A stretch of DNA of 64,000 bases from Desulfuromusa sp. (GCA_016744675.1 JADGDX010000004.1:1-64000), one strand, 5' to 3'. Counted from the first letter of the stretch, positions 36,422 through 46,492 are shown. Numbers and translations: made by a program. Notes: a model not told the origin generated them from the letters alone.

Positions 36422-38146
36422 TTAATCTTCAGACTTACGACCCACGGCACCTTGTAACAGGTCACCAAGGTTTGATGTTGCTGTCTTTTGAGCTCCCATG
36501 AACTCGTTGACTTCTGCTTTTTCTTTCTGAACATCAAGGTTTTTGATAGAAAGAGCAATTTTACGGTCAACGGTATCAACCTGGAGAACTCCTGCTTCCA
36601 GATCAGATCCAACTTCAGCAAAGTCTTTTGGACTTTCGATTTTCTCTTTGCTCAGCTCAGAAACGTGAATCAAGCCTTCAATACCCTCTTCAAGTTCAAT
36701 GAAGATACCGAAATCTGTGACCGACGTCACTTTACCCTTAACAATAGTTCCACGGGCATAGCGAGTTGGAACAGTTTCCCAAGGATCAGCACTCAACTGC
36801 TTCAGTCCCAGAGAGAAACGCTCATTTTCGCGATCAATGTTCAGGACAACAGCTTTGACTAAATCACCCTTCTTATAAGCCTCAGATGGATGCTTGATAC
36901 GTTTTGTCCATGACAAATCTGAGATATGAACAAGACCATCAATTCCCTCATCAACACCAACAAAAATACCAAAATCAGTGATATTTTTTACTTGGCCCTC
37001 AATGATTGTACCAATTGGGAACTTCTCACCAATAATATCCCATGGATTTGGCTCAATCTGCTTAAGGCCAAGTGAAATCCGACGGTTGTCAGTATCAAGT
37101 GCCAAGACAACAGATTCAACATCATCACCAATTGAGAGGACTTTATTTGGATGTTTGACCCGCTTTGTCCAACTCATTTCGGACACATGGATCAAGCCTT
37201 CAACGCCCTCTTCAAGCTCAATAAATGCACCGTAATCTGTCAAGCTGACAACTTTACCGGTCACCTTAGTTTCAATTGGGTATTTACTTGCGACGTCCAA
37301 CCATGGATCTGGAGCAATTTGCTTAAGACCCAGAGAAACACGTTCTTTTTCTTTATCAAACTTAAGGACTTTGACATTAATCTTGTCGCCAACAGCCAAG
37401 ATATCTGAAGGGTGCTTTACACGTCCCCAAGACATATCAGTGATATGCAACAGACCATCGATACCACCAAGGTCAATAAATGCACCGTAGTCTGTCAAGT
37501 TCTTAACAATACCCTCAACAACTTGATTTTCCTCAAGTGTCTTCAAGGTATCACTGCGGTGTGATTCACGCTCAGTCTCAAGCAGAACTCTCCGCGATAG
37601 AACAATATTTCCACGTCGCTTGTTCAGTTTAATGATTTTGAAATCAAAGGTTTGACCAATAACTTTATCCAGATTGCGAACCGGACGTAAGTCAACCTGT
37701 GACCCAGGCAAGAAAGCATTAACACCAATATCAACAGACAGGCCACCCTTGATACGACTGATAATACGACCTTCAACCACAGCATCCTCTTCAAGAGAAT
37801 TCCAGATTTTTTGTCGATCAGCTTTCTCTTTCGAGAGGACAATCAGTCCACTGTCGCTTTCACCGCCACCGAACAGGACATCATAAACGTCACCAACATT
37901 GACGTTAATTTCGCCTTTTTCGTCAGCAAACTCACGAAGAGATATGACACCCTCCGATTTGTAACCGACGTCGACAACAACCGAATCAGGATTAACCTGA
38001 ACAATTGTTCCTTCGACAACATCATTTCGCTTTAACTCAAAGCCGCCCTGCTCATAATCTTTCAGCAGCTCCTCAAAGCTTTCTTCGAACTCACCGTCCT
38101 GCATTTCCATTTCGTTTTCGTCCTGCATGTCTTTTTCTTCTACCAT
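36422..38146 (-). CDS. rpsA: 30S ribosomal protein S1
   Basis: mRNA-binding ribosomal protein of 574 aa with six S1 (OB) repeats, e.g. VVEGIVKNLTDYGAFIDLGGIDGLLHITDMSWGR and VKNITDFGIFVGVDEGIDGLVHISDLSW. An acidic N-terminal tail precedes the first repeat, and a short C-terminal tail lacks an extra domain. Several Met codons near the start (residues 1, 7, 13, 15) leave the exact start open. It follows cmk, as in many bacteria. In Geobacter an ispH gene lies between the two as far as I recall, and it is absent here. Confidence 0.96.
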   Translation of the reverse strand: MVEEKDMQDENEMEMQDGEFEESFEELLKDYEQGGFELKRNDVVEGTIVQVNPDSVVVDVGYKSEGVISLREFADEKGEINVNVGDVYDVLFGGGESDSGLIVLSKEKADRQKIWNSLEEDAVVEGRIISRIKGGLSVDIGVNAFLPGSQVDLRPVRNLDKVIGQTFDFKIIKLNKRRGNIVLSRRVLLETERESHRSDTLKTLEENQVVEGIVKNLTDYGAFIDLGGIDGLLHITDMSWGRVKHPSDILAVGDKINVKVLKFDKEKERVSLGLKQIAPDPWLDVASKYPIETKVTGKVVSLTDYGAFIELEEGVEGLIHVSEMSWTKRVKHPNKVLSIGDDVESVVLALDTDNRRISLGLKQIEPNPWDIIGEKFPIGTIIEGQVKNITDFGIFVGVDEGIDGLVHISDLSWTKRIKHPSEAYKKGDLVKAVVLNIDRENERFSLGLKQLSADPWETVPTRYARGTIVKGKVTSVTDFGIFIELEEGIEGLIHVSELSKEKIESPKDFAEVGSDLEAGVLQVDTVDRKIALSIKNLDVQKEKAEVNEFMGAQKTATSNLGDLLQGAVGRKSED

Positions 38147-38272
38147 TGGAGATGTTACCCCCTTACGAATTTCCCGACGCCTCTCGACGGCGGACTCAAT
38201 TTGAGACTGCGCAAGTTAGCACAGCATTAAAGAAAAAACAAACCAATATTTTTCAAGCAGTTATTCTATTTT

Positions 38273-38956
38273 TCAAACAGCTTCTGCTTGTTTTGCTTCA
38301 ACAACAACTAACATTTTTTGCAATACATCAACGATCGTCAATTGTGTTGAATCAACAACAATCGCATCATCGGCTTGCATCAATGGAGCAAGGGTTCTCG
38401 CAGTGTCAGCCTTATCACGTGATTCAACGTCAGCTATCGTTTGCTGCAAATCGACTTTAATTCCCTTTTCCTTCAATTCTTTGTAACGACGCAAGCCTCT
38501 TTGCTCTGCCGTTGCTGAAAGAAAAAATTTAACATCTGCCGATGGGAAGACAACTGTACCGATATCACGTCCCTCAAGGACAACACCACCCTCCTGCCCC
38601 ATTTGTCGTTGCAGATCAAGCATTGCCTCACGAACTGAAGAACAAGATGCAATTTTTGCTGTCAGCAAGCTCACTTCTGGCGTTCTTATCGCATCTGAGA
38701 CATCGACTTCATTGACAATGATTCGCTCTTGACCCTTTTCACGAACAAACCGTATCGACAAATCAGCACACAGTTTCTTTAAAGCCTGCTCGTCATGAGA
38801 ATCAATTTTCTGCCGTTGTGCCATCAGGGCAACTGACCGGTACATTGCTCCGGTATCGATATTCAGATATTCCAACTTATCGGCAAGTGCCTTACTCAGA
38901 GTACTTTTCCCTGCGCCAGATGGGCCATCAATCGCAATAATGAGTTTTTTATACAA
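38273..38956 (-). CDS. cmk: Cytidylate kinase
   Basis: Phosphorylates CMP and dCMP to the diphosphates for nucleic acid and lipid precursor synthesis. 227 aa with P-loop IDGPSGAGKSTLSKALAD and the family-specific YLNIDTGAMYRSVA and LEGRDIGTVVFP motifs. It begins with TTG at 38956; AAGGAT lies about 9 nt upstream. The start is 6 nt after the aroA stop, so it belongs to the pheA-tyrA-aroA-cmk unit. Confidence 0.96.
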   Translation of the reverse strand: MYKKLIIAIDGPSGAGKSTLSKALADKLEYLNIDTGAMYRSVALMAQRQKIDSHDEQALKKLCADLSIRFVREKGQERIIVNEVDVSDAIRTPEVSLLTAKIASCSSVREAMLDLQRQMGQEGGVVLEGRDIGTVVFPSADVKFFLSATAEQRGLRRYKELKEKGIKVDLQQTIADVESRDKADTARTLAPLMQADDAIVVDSTQLTIVDVLQKMLVVVEAKQAEAV

Positions 38957-38962
38957 ATCTAT

Positions 38963-40264
38963 CTATCCTTTAGACACTTGGTTCAACAATTCCCAAAAAC
39001 CGGGAAAGGAGGTCTCAGTGCATGCAGAATCTAAAATTTTCAGCTCAGAGGTTGCATTCAATGCAGCAATTGCCATACTCATAGCGATCCGATGATCACC
39101 AAACGAATTCACCTCACCCCCACAAAGAGGTTTTCCACCGACAATCCTCATGCCATCTTCCAGAGGGACAATGTCTACGCCAAGTGATCCCAAACAATCA
39201 CACATTGCTGCGATACGATCAGTCTCTTTAACCCGTAATTCTTTGGCATCTCGGATTGTCGTCACACCTGCAGCAAAAGCAGCTGCGACACTGACAACCG
39301 GAAACTCATCAATAGCTCGAGGGATTAATTCCCCACCGATCTCAATACCACTTAAGTCACTGCTCTTAACCAATAAATCAGCAACAGGTTCGCCAGAGAG
39401 CTCACGTTGATTCGTTAGTTCAATTGAACCCCCCATCAGTTGCAGAATATCAATAATCCCACTGCGGGTCGGATTAATACCAACATTTTGGAGAAGGATC
39501 TCTGAATTGGGGACAATCAGTCCGGCAACAAGAAAAAAAGCAGCAGAAGAGATATCTCCGGGGACAACAACCTCTCGGCCAGTTAATTCTACCCGACCCT
39601 TGACTCTGGCACCCCCAGAGAAAGATTCAAGGTCAGCACCAAAATAACGTAACATTCTCTCACTGTGATCCCGCGAAAGATGGGGTTCAAAAACAGTTGT
39701 TTCGCCGTCAACATGCATTCCGGCCAGTAACACTGCCGACTTGACCTGAGCACTGGCAATTGGAGAGTGGTAATCCACTGGCTTTAATCCCCCCCCATCA
39801 ATGGCCAACGGAGCTTTGGTGTGATTATTTCGACCCAGTATTTTTGCCCCCATTGAAGTCAAGGGATCAATAACCCTCCCCATAGGACGTTTACGCAAGT
39901 ATTGATCTCCGGTTAAAATTGAGAAAAATGGCTGTGCAGAAAGAATTCCACTCATCAAGCGCATTGTAGTCCCGGAATTACCACAATCGATAACATCGTG
40001 GGGTTCTTTTAAACCCGCCAATCCACACCCTTGAATAATCAATTCGTCATCGGCAGTTTCAACAACCTCAATCCCCAGACTTTTAAACGCACTTAAAGTG
40101 GACAGACAATCTTCACCGCGCAATAACCCACGGATATGGCTTTCCCCTTTAGCCAAAGAAGCAAACATAATCGCGCGATGAGAAATCGACTTATCTCCAG
40201 GGACAACAAATTCGCCGCGCAGACCATTTTTGGGGGTAATTATTCTTGATTCTATTTTATGCAT
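38963..40264 (-). CDS. aroA: 3-phosphoshikimate 1-carboxyvinyltransferase (EPSP synthase)
   Basis: Sixth step of the shikimate pathway: joins shikimate-3-phosphate and PEP. Motifs: VVPGDKSISHRAIMFASLA, GNSGTTMRLMSGIL and RVKETDRIAAM. The longest ORF starts with GTG 40342; I prefer ATG 40264 (MHKIESRIITPKNGLRG), which gives the usual length (433 aa) and has GAAGGA 11 nt upstream. It follows tyrA, in line with a pathway operon for phenylalanine and tyrosine. Confidence 0.95.
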   Translation of the reverse strand: MHKIESRIITPKNGLRGEFVVPGDKSISHRAIMFASLAKGESHIRGLLRGEDCLSTLSAFKSLGIEVVETADDELIIQGCGLAGLKEPHDVIDCGNSGTTMRLMSGILSAQPFFSILTGDQYLRKRPMGRVIDPLTSMGAKILGRNNHTKAPLAIDGGGLKPVDYHSPIASAQVKSAVLLAGMHVDGETTVFEPHLSRDHSERMLRYFGADLESFSGGARVKGRVELTGREVVVPGDISSAAFFLVAGLIVPNSEILLQNVGINPTRSGIIDILQLMGGSIELTNQRELSGEPVADLLVKSSDLSGIEIGGELIPRAIDEFPVVSVAAAFAAGVTTIRDAKELRVKETDRIAAMCDCLGSLGVDIVPLEDGMRIVGGKPLCGGEVNSFGDHRIAMSMAIAALNATSELKILDSACTETSFPGFWELLNQVSKG

Positions 40265-40379
40265 AGAGGGAATCATCCTTCTTAATTCTGATCGGTTTTG
40301 TTGTAGGGGAAAAACATCAGACTTCAAAATCTTGTCAGCCACTCACCAGCTGTCTAGATATCTTCAACTTGAACTTATT

Positions 40380-41249
40380 TTATAATATTGCATCACGAAG
40401 TTGCTTGGAGCGGAGGAAAAATTCAAACAACTTCTCCCCATTCCCCTCGGAAACATCGGCTTTAAGTTCGGCAAAAAAACCTTCAAACTGCTCCATCATT
40501 TCCAGTAACGCCTCACGATTTGTTTCTGCGATATCGCGCCACATAGTCGGATCAGACGAAGCAATCCGGGTGAAGTCACGAAATCCTCCTGCTGAAAACT
40601 CGAGAATATTCTCTTCATAATGATCGTATGAGCCAACAGCATTCACCAGAGAGTAAGCAACCATGTGAGGAAGATGGCTGATCGCAGCCAAAACCTTGTC
40701 GTGCTTTTCGAGTGTCATCTTGACCACTTCACTGCCAACAAGAGTCCACATTTTTTCTATAAGTTCAAGAGCAGACAGATCAGTGTTTTCGGTAGGGGTC
40801 AATATGCAGCGTTTTCCATGATACAAGGTCGGAAACGCAGCATCAGCACCACTCTTTTCAGTCCCCGCAATTGGATGACCGGGAACAAAATGAACCCCTT
40901 CGGGAAGCATAGGTTCAATCGCTCTGGCAACATCCCCCTTAACACTGCCACCATCAGTAATAATGGCACCTGCTTTCAACCCAGGCAAAAAGAGCTGTGT
41001 CACAGTACTCAAAGTTTTCACAGGTGTCGCAAGAAAAACAACATCAGCTCCTTTAACTGCGTCGAGCGGATCACGTGTATAGCGATCTATCACACCAAGT
41101 TTGATTGCAGTCTCGAGATTGGGCTTTCCCCTCCCGTAGCCAACAACTTCGCCAACAGCACCCGCCTCTTTCAACGCTAGTGCCAGAGATCCACCAATCA
41201 AACCGACACCAATAATTGCTAAACGAGGAATCAGAACAGAATCAGACAT
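40380..41249 (-). CDS. tyrA: Prephenate dehydrogenase (TyrA)
   Basis: Oxidative decarboxylation of prephenate (or arogenate) toward tyrosine. 289 aa with the NAD-binding motif LAIIGVGLIGGSLALALKEAG at the N-terminus and the family stretch PGHPIAGTEKSGADAAFPTLY. The longest ORF runs 39 codons into pheA; I start at ATG 41249 (MSDSVLIPRLAII), where GGAGAG is well placed and the gene overlaps the pheA end by 8 nt (ATGTCTGA). No ACT domain is visible, so tyrosine feedback, if any, is not through ACT. Confidence 0.94.
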   Translation of the reverse strand: MSDSVLIPRLAIIGVGLIGGSLALALKEAGAVGEVVGYGRGKPNLETAIKLGVIDRYTRDPLDAVKGADVVFLATPVKTLSTVTQLFLPGLKAGAIITDGGSVKGDVARAIEPMLPEGVHFVPGHPIAGTEKSGADAAFPTLYHGKRCILTPTENTDLSALELIEKMWTLVGSEVVKMTLEKHDKVLAAISHLPHMVAYSLVNAVGSYDHYEENILEFSAGGFRDFTRIASSDPTMWRDIAETNREALLEMMEQFEGFFAELKADVSEGNGEKLFEFFLRSKQLRDAIL

Positions 41250-42345
41250 GACTCTCTCCAACCATTCCCTCGTTTCTTGCGATCGGGTAGGATCCCAAAA
41301 TCTTAAGGAAATGACAGTAGCCACGCAATTCATCGATCGCAGCAGAAATTTCCGGGTCGTCGACATGACCTATCAGATCAAGGAAAAATATATATTCCCA
41401 CGCTTTTTGTTTAATCGGACGACTTTCAATCTTAGCCAGATTGATCTCGCGCTTACTGAAAGGTTCCAACATACGATAGAGAATTCCCGCCTCATCCTTA
41501 ACGCTAAACATGATTGAAGTTTTATCAGCGCCACTATTTTCAGGGGTTTTCTTACCGATAATCAAAAAGCGGGTAAAGTTGTTTGGGTTATCTTCAATCT
41601 TCGCTTTGACAACTTGAAGATCGTACTGGATGGCAGCCGCATGACTTGCGATGGCAGCCACAGTTTCATCCTCACTTGCCATTTGGGCAGCAGCGGCGGT
41701 ACTGGCAACATCCAACAGCGGTGTTTCTGCCATATTCGTTTCAAGCCAATGCCGACATTGCGCCAACGGTTGAGGATGAGAAACTATTTTACTAATTTTC
41801 TCGGGGTGACCAGATTTAGAAAGCAGGTTGTGTGAGATTTCGAGCATAACCTCAGCAATCATCTGCAGTTCTGAATCGAAGAACATATCGAGGGTGTGAT
41901 TCACCACCCCTTCAGTCGAATTTTCAACTGGAACAACACCATAATGGGCACGCCCCCGCTCAACTTCCTCAAAAACAGCCGGAATACTTTTTAAAGGAAC
42001 CAGCTGTGCAGACAAACCAAATTGCTGCATCGCCGCCATATGGGTAAATGTCGATTGCGGTCCTAGAAACGCGACACGCATCGGCATTTCCATATTCAAA
42101 GATGCTGATATGATTTCACGAAAAACCTTACACACAGCTTCGTTTGGAAAGGGGCCAGGGTTTTTACCAGTCAAACGCTCATAAATCGCTTTTTCGCGGC
42201 TCGGCACATAAAAAGATTTTTCACTTCCCTCTTTCGCCTTGCCAACATGAATTGCAACCTTCGCGCGTTGATTAAGCAAATCGAGAATCTTGTTATCGAT
42301 CTCATCGATCTGCTGACGTAATTGACCTAAATCTTCATCTGCCAT
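41242..42345 (-). CDS. pheA: Bifunctional chorismate mutase/prephenate dehydratase (P-protein)
   Basis: Makes phenylpyruvate from chorismate. 367 aa in three parts: an AroQ-type chorismate mutase domain (about 1-85, LRQQIDEIDNKILDLLNQRAKVA), the prephenate dehydratase domain (about 90-270, VAFLGPQSTFTHMAA, VPVENSTEGVVNHTLDMF) and a C-terminal ACT domain (about 280-355, SIMFSVKDEAGILYRML, IESRPIKQKAWEYIFFLDLIGH). The ESRP motif fits phenylalanine feedback inhibition. First gene of the aromatic operon, with a good promoter 40 nt upstream. Confidence 0.96.
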   Translation of the reverse strand: MADEDLGQLRQQIDEIDNKILDLLNQRAKVAIHVGKAKEGSEKSFYVPSREKAIYERLTGKNPGPFPNEAVCKVFREIISASLNMEMPMRVAFLGPQSTFTHMAAMQQFGLSAQLVPLKSIPAVFEEVERGRAHYGVVPVENSTEGVVNHTLDMFFDSELQMIAEVMLEISHNLLSKSGHPEKISKIVSHPQPLAQCRHWLETNMAETPLLDVASTAAAAQMASEDETVAAIASHAAAIQYDLQVVKAKIEDNPNNFTRFLIIGKKTPENSGADKTSIMFSVKDEAGILYRMLEPFSKREINLAKIESRPIKQKAWEYIFFLDLIGHVDDPEISAAIDELRGYCHFLKILGSYPIARNEGMVGESHV

Positions 42346-42384
42346 AAAGACCTACTTTCGGTGATTTGATTGATAAGGTGGGGA

Positions 42385-42413
42385 AATGTAACCTAATCTG
42401 CCCTGAAAATCAA
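42385..42413 (-). promoter_or_regulatory. Sigma-70-type promoter of the pheA-tyrA-aroA-cmk operon
   Basis: Minus strand: -35 TTGATT, 17-nt spacer, -10 TACATT, about 40 nt upstream of the pheA ATG. No leader peptide or attenuator is obvious in the short leader. Confidence 0.6.
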
Positions 42414-42619
42414 TTCACCGCACCCCTTCTAAAAATGAAATGGGATCCTGCCGGTTCTTAAATTAACGTCGATTTTCAATGCACGTTCTCTGTGATTCTT
42501 AGCTACTGAAACCTACCGTCTCAATACTGTACGTGACCTTTACTAGTGAACACCCCTAGAGATATTGATCTCCATAGCTAGACCAATCGAACCACGACTG
42601 TTATCACGATAGCTTAGCA

Positions 42620-43294
42620 CTACCGAACAACCTGATGACCACGTTTTGCCCAGTCAACAATACCGTAGCGCAGGTTGTAGATCTTCTTAAAACCGTTTTC
42701 AATCAGAATTCGCGATGCGACTGTACTGCGATTTCCAGTCGCACAGTAAACCAGAATATCGTGATTTTTATACTCTGCCAATTTATCAAGGTAGTCCTGT
42801 AACACTTGAACAGGAAGCAGGTTTGCCCCTTGAATATAACCTTGTTGAAACTCCCCTTGAGTTCTGACATCCAGAATTACAGGATTGGTATTCTTCAAAA
42901 CTGCAACAGCTTGCTCTGCTGACAACTCACGATAGGACGCCGCATTATATTCGATGACCTTAATGATACCGCTTGCCGTTCCAGCGGTAAAATTGTAGCT
43001 ACCAGGCTTCTTCATCTTGACATAAGCACGCTCCCCTTTTGGAACGGGAAAGGTCTTTTCAATTCCTAATTCGGGAATCGTCAAAGTAAAAGAAGTGTAC
43101 CCACCTAGGGCAGGTTGAATATAATCACCGCGGTAAATCACAAAATCATTGTGCTGATCCGGTGCAAAGCTCAATAGCCGTAAGCCATCAACGATTTTAC
43201 CCGAGACGACAACTTCTTCATTTGCTTGGGTGAACCCCACTTGAGCAAACAAGAAGCTAAATAACACTGCAAAAAGAAGACTTATACTTTTCAC
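42620..43294 (-). CDS. Secreted rhodanese-like protein
   Basis: 224-aa exported protein: signal peptide KSISLLFAVLFSFLFAQVGFTQA, then a domain of about 90 residues without a family I recognise (SGKIVDGLRLLSFAPDQHND..), then a rhodanese domain (about 125-222) with the active-site Cys in VYCATGNRSTVASRIL. A periplasmic sulfurtransferase is the likely role, plausible in a sulfur-reducing organism. It stands alone between pheA and a DEAD-box helicase gene, with its own promoter inside an AT-rich inverted repeat. Confidence 0.88.
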   Translation of the reverse strand: MKSISLLFAVLFSFLFAQVGFTQANEEVVVSGKIVDGLRLLSFAPDQHNDFVIYRGDYIQPALGGYTSFTLTIPELGIEKTFPVPKGERAYVKMKKPGSYNFTAGTASGIIKVIEYNAASYRELSAEQAVAVLKNTNPVILDVRTQGEFQQGYIQGANLLPVQVLQDYLDKLAEYKNHDILVYCATGNRSTVASRILIENGFKKIYNLRYGIVDWAKRGHQVVR

Positions 43295-43309
43295 TGTACC
43301 CCCCTTTTA

Positions 43310-43353
43310 GACAATACATATATTTTTGCATGTATATATGTATATGAATTGTC
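43310..43353. repeat. AT-rich inverted repeat in the rhodanese gene promoter
   Basis: GACAAT (43310) and ATTGTC (43348) flank an inner imperfect palindrome of ACATATA/TATATGT type. It overlaps the -10 region of the putative promoter and could be an operator, but no second copy was found. Confidence 0.5.
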
Positions 43354-43367
43354 ATCGAAGCTATCAA
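43339..43367 (-). promoter_or_regulatory. Putative sigma-70 promoter of the rhodanese gene
   Basis: Minus strand: -35 TTGATA, 17-nt spacer, -10 TATACA, about 45 nt upstream of the start codon. Confidence 0.5.
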
Positions 43368-43407
43368 CTCAGAAACCGGTCACATTTGTAGTCTAAACAT
43401 CTTACGC

Positions 43408-44730
43408 TTATCGAGCGTTTACTGCCTGTCTCGAGTTTGTTTTCCTGCTATTTACTTGGCCATTACGCTTTGGCTTTCCAGAACCAAAAGGCTGACCAGT
43501 TTTTGCTTTAAAACCATTTTGGTTCCTCTTTTTTGATGCATGAACTCTGCCAGGATCAGATTTTCCTTGCTTAGTGGGTTCAGCGACAATGCTCAGGTTC
43601 GGCTCGTAGCCAACAACAACCTGCTGAGGTATTTTTGTTTTTAGAAGCCGCTCTATATCACGTAATAATTTGACTTCATCAATACTAACGAGTGAAACAG
43701 CCTGACCGGCACGACCCGCACGGCCAGTTCTTCCAATACGGTGAACATAATCTTCAGACACATTTGGTAGGTCAAAGTTAACAACTTGCGGTAATTGATC
43801 GATATCCAAACCACGAGCAGCGATATCAGTTGCAACCAACACACGAACCGCCCCTTTTTTAAATTCAGAGAGTGCTTTTGTTCTTGCCCCCTGGCTCTTA
43901 TTGCCATGAATGGCCGCCGCACTGATACCATCTTTTTCCAGTTGGCTGGAAAGTCTATTAGCACCATGTTTGGTTCGAGTAAAGACAAGAACCTGTTGCC
44001 AGTTTTTTGAACCAATCAAATAAGAAAGTAATTCACGTTTGCGTTTTTTATCAACCTTATGAATAACTTGGTCAACCCGTTCAGCAGTTGTATTTTGCTG
44101 TGCAACTTCAATAAGCAGTGGTGATTTCAGAAATCCACCGGCGAGTCTCTTAATATCATTTGAAAAAGTGGCAGAAAAAAGTAAGTTCTGCCTGTTTTTT
44201 GGCAGCAAAGCCAAAATCTTGCGGATATCATGGATAAAACCCATGTCCAGCATCCGGTCAGCTTCATCGAGAACCAAAATTTCGACCTTAGATAGATCGA
44301 GAGTTCCCTGACCCACATGATCAAGAAGACGACCAGGCGTTGCAACGAGGATATCGACACCTCGACGAAGTGCAGCAAATTGTGGTCGGATACTAACACC
44401 GCCATAAATGACTGCAGAGCGCAGTGGCAAGTGCTTTCCATAGCTAATCACATTTTCATCTATTTGCGCGGCAAGCTCACGTGTTGGTGTCAATACAAGT
44501 GCCCGCACAGGTCGCTTACCCCCTACCACTTTTTTTGAATTCAAGAGCTGTAATAACGGCAGGGTAAATCCAGCTGTTTTCCCCGTACCTGTCTGGGCAG
44601 CAGCTAAGATGTCTACCCCCTTAAGAACTGCTGGGATCGCCTTAGCTTGGATTGGTGTTGGTTGGCTGTAACCCTGCTCAGCTACAGCACGAAGAAGTTC
44701 GGTCTCAAGACCAAGATTGTTAAACGTCAT
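43408..44730 (-). CDS. DEAD-box ATP-dependent RNA helicase (RhlE-like)
   Basis: About 440-aa RNA helicase for ribosome assembly or mRNA turnover. Q-motif [13 protein letters not shown], motif [14 protein letters not shown] box [13 protein letters not shown], motif III SATFS, motif [14 protein letters not shown] and [10 protein letters not shown]. The C-terminal 75 residues are basic and low-complexity ([24 protein letters not shown]), as in RhlE. I start at ATG 44730 ([13 protein letters not shown]), with GGAG 11 nt upstream, 14 codons in from the longest ORF. It stands alone; cold induction is common in the family but not shown here. Confidence 0.93.
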   Translation of the reverse strand: MTFNNLGLETELLRAVAEQGYSQPTPIQAKAIPAVLKGVDILAAAQTGTGKTAGFTLPLLQLLNSKKVVGGKRPVRALVLTPTRELAAQIDENVISYGKHLPLRSAVIYGGVSIRPQFAALRRGVDILVATPGRLLDHVGQGTLDLSKVEILVLDEADRMLDMGFIHDIRKILALLPKNRQNLLFSATFSNDIKRLAGGFLKSPLLIEVAQQNTTAERVDQVIHKVDKKRKRELLSYLIGSKNWQQVLVFTRTKHGANRLSSQLEKDGISAAAIHGNKSQGARTKALSEFKKGAVRVLVATDIAARGLDIDQLPQVVNFDLPNVSEDYVHRIGRTGRAGRAGQAVSLVSIDEVKLLRDIERLLKTKIPQQVVVGYEPNLSIVAEPTKQGKSDPGRVHASKKRNQNGFKAKTGQPFGSGKPKRNGQVNSRKTNSRQAVNAR

Positions 44731-45301
44731 AGAAAAAATACTCCAGTATACTAGCCGAAAACATGCGTCCATCAGACGTCTGAAAACAATCTAACCTGCT
44801 GGTTTTAAAAGAGAATAGGCTATTCGGAGCTATCTCTTGCATAAATAAATGCAAAAAACTCCGCACAGACACTTCTCAAGAGTAAAGCCTATAATGGTAG
44901 ATTGCCATCTAATATTAGCGGATAGCACCATGATTGGAACCTGTCCACACCTTGTCAAGATGACAAAGAAACGGTCCGGGACGGGAAGTTTATTAATTGG
45001 TGTCAGGGGAGGATCGAAAGAAACAACCGAGGCACTACTAGTGCCGACCGATGGGCACAATGAGCGCAGGACATTAACAGAATAGCCCCAACGTGTCTAG
45101 CCCTATAATTTTCTGCAATAGGTTCCTCTAAACAGGAGAACATATGAATTGAGATGTACGCTCAATAATTATTTCACCAACGATCACCCACTGTACCCAC
45201 TATATAATTGATAAACCCGCTTGACCCACCGATTTGCCACAGCTAGAATCTCGTGTTTGAATAGTATCTACCCTACTTACTTAAATACAAAGGAAATATA
45301 A
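44731..45301. other. 571-nt intergenic region without an assignable gene
   Basis: It holds the promoter listed at 45221 and two short perfect inverted repeats: GAATAG-G-CTATTC near 44812 and GGCACTA-C-TAGTGCC near 45032. Frames of 76-78 codons on both strands (44830-45085) lack ribosome-binding sites and recognisable motifs. The middle part (44930-45080) is denser in G than its surroundings and could be an RNA or a gene remnant; I cannot assign it. Confidence 0.5.
45221..45249 (+). promoter_or_regulatory. Sigma-70-type promoter of the aminotransferase gene
   Basis: -35 TTGACC, 17-nt spacer, -10 TAGAAT; predicted start near 45256, about 46 nt before the ATG. Confidence 0.72.
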
Positions 45302-46492
45302 ATGTCCATCGCAACCAAAATAAAAGCACAAATAGAAGGTTCTTCATGGATTCGTAAGATGTTTGAAGAGGGAGCCGCACTTCGGCAACAATACGGCGAT
45401 GAAAATGTTTTTGATTTCACTCTGGGGAATCCCACCACAGAACCCCCTAAAGAGCTTCATCAGGAACTTAAAAAAATAGCAGACAACCCAACTCCTGGCA
45501 TGCACCGCTACATGAACAATGCTGGTTACGAAGAAACTCGTGCAGCAGTCGCAGAAGTCATTGCTGAACATTGCAATCAACCGGTCAAGGCAGCACATAT
45601 TGTCATGACCTGCGGTGCCGGAGCCGCCCTAAACGTTGTGCTAAAAACACTCTTGAATCCGGGAGATGAGGTCATCATCCTGACTCCCTACTTTGTTGAG
45701 TACAAATTTTATATCGACAACCATAATGGCGTCGCAGTTGAAGTTGTCACCAAGGATGATTTTCAACCTGACCTTGAAGCGATCCGTTCTGCGATCAATT
45801 CACGAACACGTGCCATTATCATCAACTCACCAAACAATCCAACCGGTGTTATTTATCCCGAATCTACCCTTAATAAATTAAGTAACCTGTTGGCCGACAA
45901 AGAAAAAGAATACGGAACTACAATACTCACCATTTCGGATGAACCATATGCACGTATTAGCTTTGGGGAAAAGGTTCCAAGTATTTTCAATTGTATTAAA
46001 AATTCAGTCATTGTCACATCCCACTCAAAAGATCTAGCTCTTCCGGGAGATAGAATTGGCTATCTGGCAGCTAATCCTGCAATGGTCGATGTTGATCTCT
46101 TTTTACAAGGGTCGATCTTTTGCAATCGTGTCCTCGGTTTTGTCAACGCACCTGCACTGATGCAAAAACTGGTGACAAACCTACAGCGCGTCAGTGTTAA
46201 TGTTGGTGAATATCAACATAAGCGAGATCTTCTTTATAACAAGCTGACCGAACTTGGCTTTGAGATGGTCAAGCCTGGCGGTGGATTCTATCTCTTCCCC
46301 AAGTCACCGCTAGAAGATGAAATGGAATTTATCCGCATAGCACAAAAATATCGTATTCTCTTAGTTCCAGGTTCCGGATTCGGCGCCCCAGGTTTCTTCC
46401 GCATTGCCTATTGTGTTGAAGATGAGATGATTGAGCGAAGTTTACCTAAATGGGAAGAACTCGCTCGAGAGATTGGCTTAACAACAAAGTGA
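45302..46492 (+). CDS. PLP-dependent aminotransferase, class I/II
   Basis: 396-aa fold-type I aminotransferase. Conserved points: NSPNNPTGVIYP (substrate and cofactor contacts), ISDEPYARISF (Asp to the pyridine nitrogen, Tyr to the phenolic oxygen) and TSHSKDLALPGDRIGYLAANP with the PLP lysine. The C-terminal Arg of the family probably lies in FGAPGFFRIAYC. Close to aspartate-type and AlaT-like enzymes, but the amino donor and acceptor cannot be told. AAGGAAATATA precedes the ATG. Its TGA stop overlaps the GTG start of the Fe-S protein gene downstream. Confidence 0.9.
   Translation: MSIATKIKAQIEGSSWIRKMFEEGAALRQQYGDENVFDFTLGNPTTEPPKELHQELKKIADNPTPGMHRYMNNAGYEETRAAVAEVIAEHCNQPVKAAHIVMTCGAGAALNVVLKTLLNPGDEVIILTPYFVEYKFYIDNHNGVAVEVVTKDDFQPDLEAIRSAINSRTRAIIINSPNNPTGVIYPESTLNKLSNLLADKEKEYGTTILTISDEPYARISFGEKVPSIFNCIKNSVIVTSHSKDLALPGDRIGYLAANPAMVDVDLFLQGSIFCNRVLGFVNAPALMQKLVTNLQRVSVNVGEYQHKRDLLYNKLTELGFEMVKPGGGFYLFPKSPLEDEMEFIRIAQKYRILLVPGSGFGAPGFFRIAYCVEDEMIERSLPKWEELAREIGLTTK

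Noticed and set aside
44830-45085. 76- and 78-aa ORFs on opposite strands
   Set aside because: No ribosome-binding site, no motif, and they overlap each other; better treated as unassigned intergenic sequence.
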